A stretch of DNA of 64,000 nt, from assembly GCA_003213495.1 (NCBI GenBank), contig QCMW01000001.1, positions 124,001 through 188,000 of the forward strand. The letters are read 5' to 3'. Both the position numbers and the translations under genes were made by a program. The notes beneath the pieces were generated by a model. That model did not search any database. It worked only from the letters and a program-made list of their open reading frames with translations, and was not told the origin of the DNA. Below are positions 63,849 through 64,000 of the stretch, in pieces; the stretch's first letter is position 1, and each line of letters starts with the position of its first letter. The stretch is from SAR86 cluster bacterium AG-422-O05 (GTDB lineage: Bacteria > Pseudomonadota > Gammaproteobacteria > Magnimaribacterales > D2472).

Positions 63849-64000
63849 GGGGGCGAATAGGGTTCGACGTTTCTACTGGACTCCGAAGCGCATGCCAAGA
63901 TTGTAGTAATTCTTGTAAAACATACTACAAAAAAAATAGTTGCAAATAACGACAACTACGCTTTAGCAGCTTAATGCTAACCGATGTAAGAATTGACTGT
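63849..64000 (+). ncRNA. ssrA: Transfer-messenger RNA (tmRNA), 3' part outside window
   Basis: Rescues stalled ribosomes by adding a degradation tag. The 5' end GGGGGCGAATAGGGTTCGACG matches the alanyl-tRNA-like domain start of other tmRNAs, and the tag reading frame is at 63942-63974. The 3' half with the rest of the tRNA-like domain is cut off by the window edge. It is directly downstream of smpB. Confidence 0.96.
63942..63974 (+). other. tmRNA tag-peptide reading frame
   Basis: The resume codon GCA is followed by codons for NNDNYALAA and a TAA stop, giving the tag (A)ANNDNYALAA; E. coli has (A)ANDENYALAA. The terminal LAA recognised by ClpXP is conserved. A GCAAAT-AACGAC arrangement after the usual TAGT context fixes the frame. 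Confidence 0.93.

Overview
The window is a gene-dense, AT-rich (roughly one third G+C by eye) bacterial chromosome segment from a Gram-negative gammaproteobacterium with a streamlined genome. The evidence is the LPS and BAM genes (lpxD-fabZ-lpxA-lpxB, bamA, skp, bamE, lptF/lptG), the HolD-like psi subunit, a Pseudomonas-type Fur, and gammaproteobacterial gene order nearly throughout. Low G+C, very short intergenic gaps (largest about 150 bp), many 1-14 bp gene overlaps, and several proteins shorter than their E. coli counterparts suggest an oligotrophic marine lineage such as SAR86. That placement is inference from style, not a search. No stretch over 300 bases lacks a gene. I see no insertion sequence, prophage, CRISPR array or rRNA operon.

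Layout. 1-17736 (mostly minus strand) is a translation, RNA and envelope-housekeeping array in the order carA-carB-greA-rlmE-ftsH-glmM-tpiA-secG, then a divergent pair of tRNA genes (tRNA-Leu(GAG) on plus, initiator tRNA-fMet on minus), then rimP-nusA-infB-rbfA-truB-rpsO-pnp (pnp runs off the left edge). 17890-23230 (plus) is map-glnD-dapD-dapE: methionine removal, nitrogen signalling, and lysine/diaminopimelate synthesis. 23214-37609 is a mixed region: a 40-residue basic ORF, a POT peptide transporter, an RDD membrane protein, lptG/lptF divergent from pepA-valS, a YheT-like hydrolase, an ElaA-like acetyltransferase, a glutathione peroxidase, holD-rimI, leuA, a crotonase and tilS. 37599-55741 (minus) is the classic rpsB-tsf-pyrH-frr-uppS-cdsA-dxr-rseP-bamA-skp-lpxD-fabZ-lpxA-lpxB-rnhB-dnaE-accA array, linking translation, phospholipid, isoprenoid, outer-membrane, lipid A and replication functions. 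55880-60621 (minus) is fur, then grpE-dnaK-dnaJ-dapB behind a sigma-32-like promoter. 60724-64000 holds bamE, ratA, an NSS-family sodium symporter, a DUF3429-like membrane protein, smpB and the 5' part of ssrA (tmRNA).

The window is core genome rather than an accessory island, and I did not find a new defence or biosynthetic system. The observations most worth following are these. (1) A family of genes (greA, dapD, the RDD gene, gpx, and probably the NSS transporter, smpB and holD) has a -10-like hexamer starting 11-13 nt, mostly exactly 12 nt, before the start codon and no Shine-Dalgarno sequence, which points to leaderless mRNAs. (2) The whole map-to-rpsB block sits between dapB and carA as if circularly permuted: two standard adjacencies (dapB-carA and map/rpsB) are both broken and their four ends are joined to each other. 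(3) ValRS lacks roughly 170-200 C-terminal residues. (4) There is an unannotated 40-residue basic ORF. (5) holD is present but holC is missing from the pepA-valS junction.
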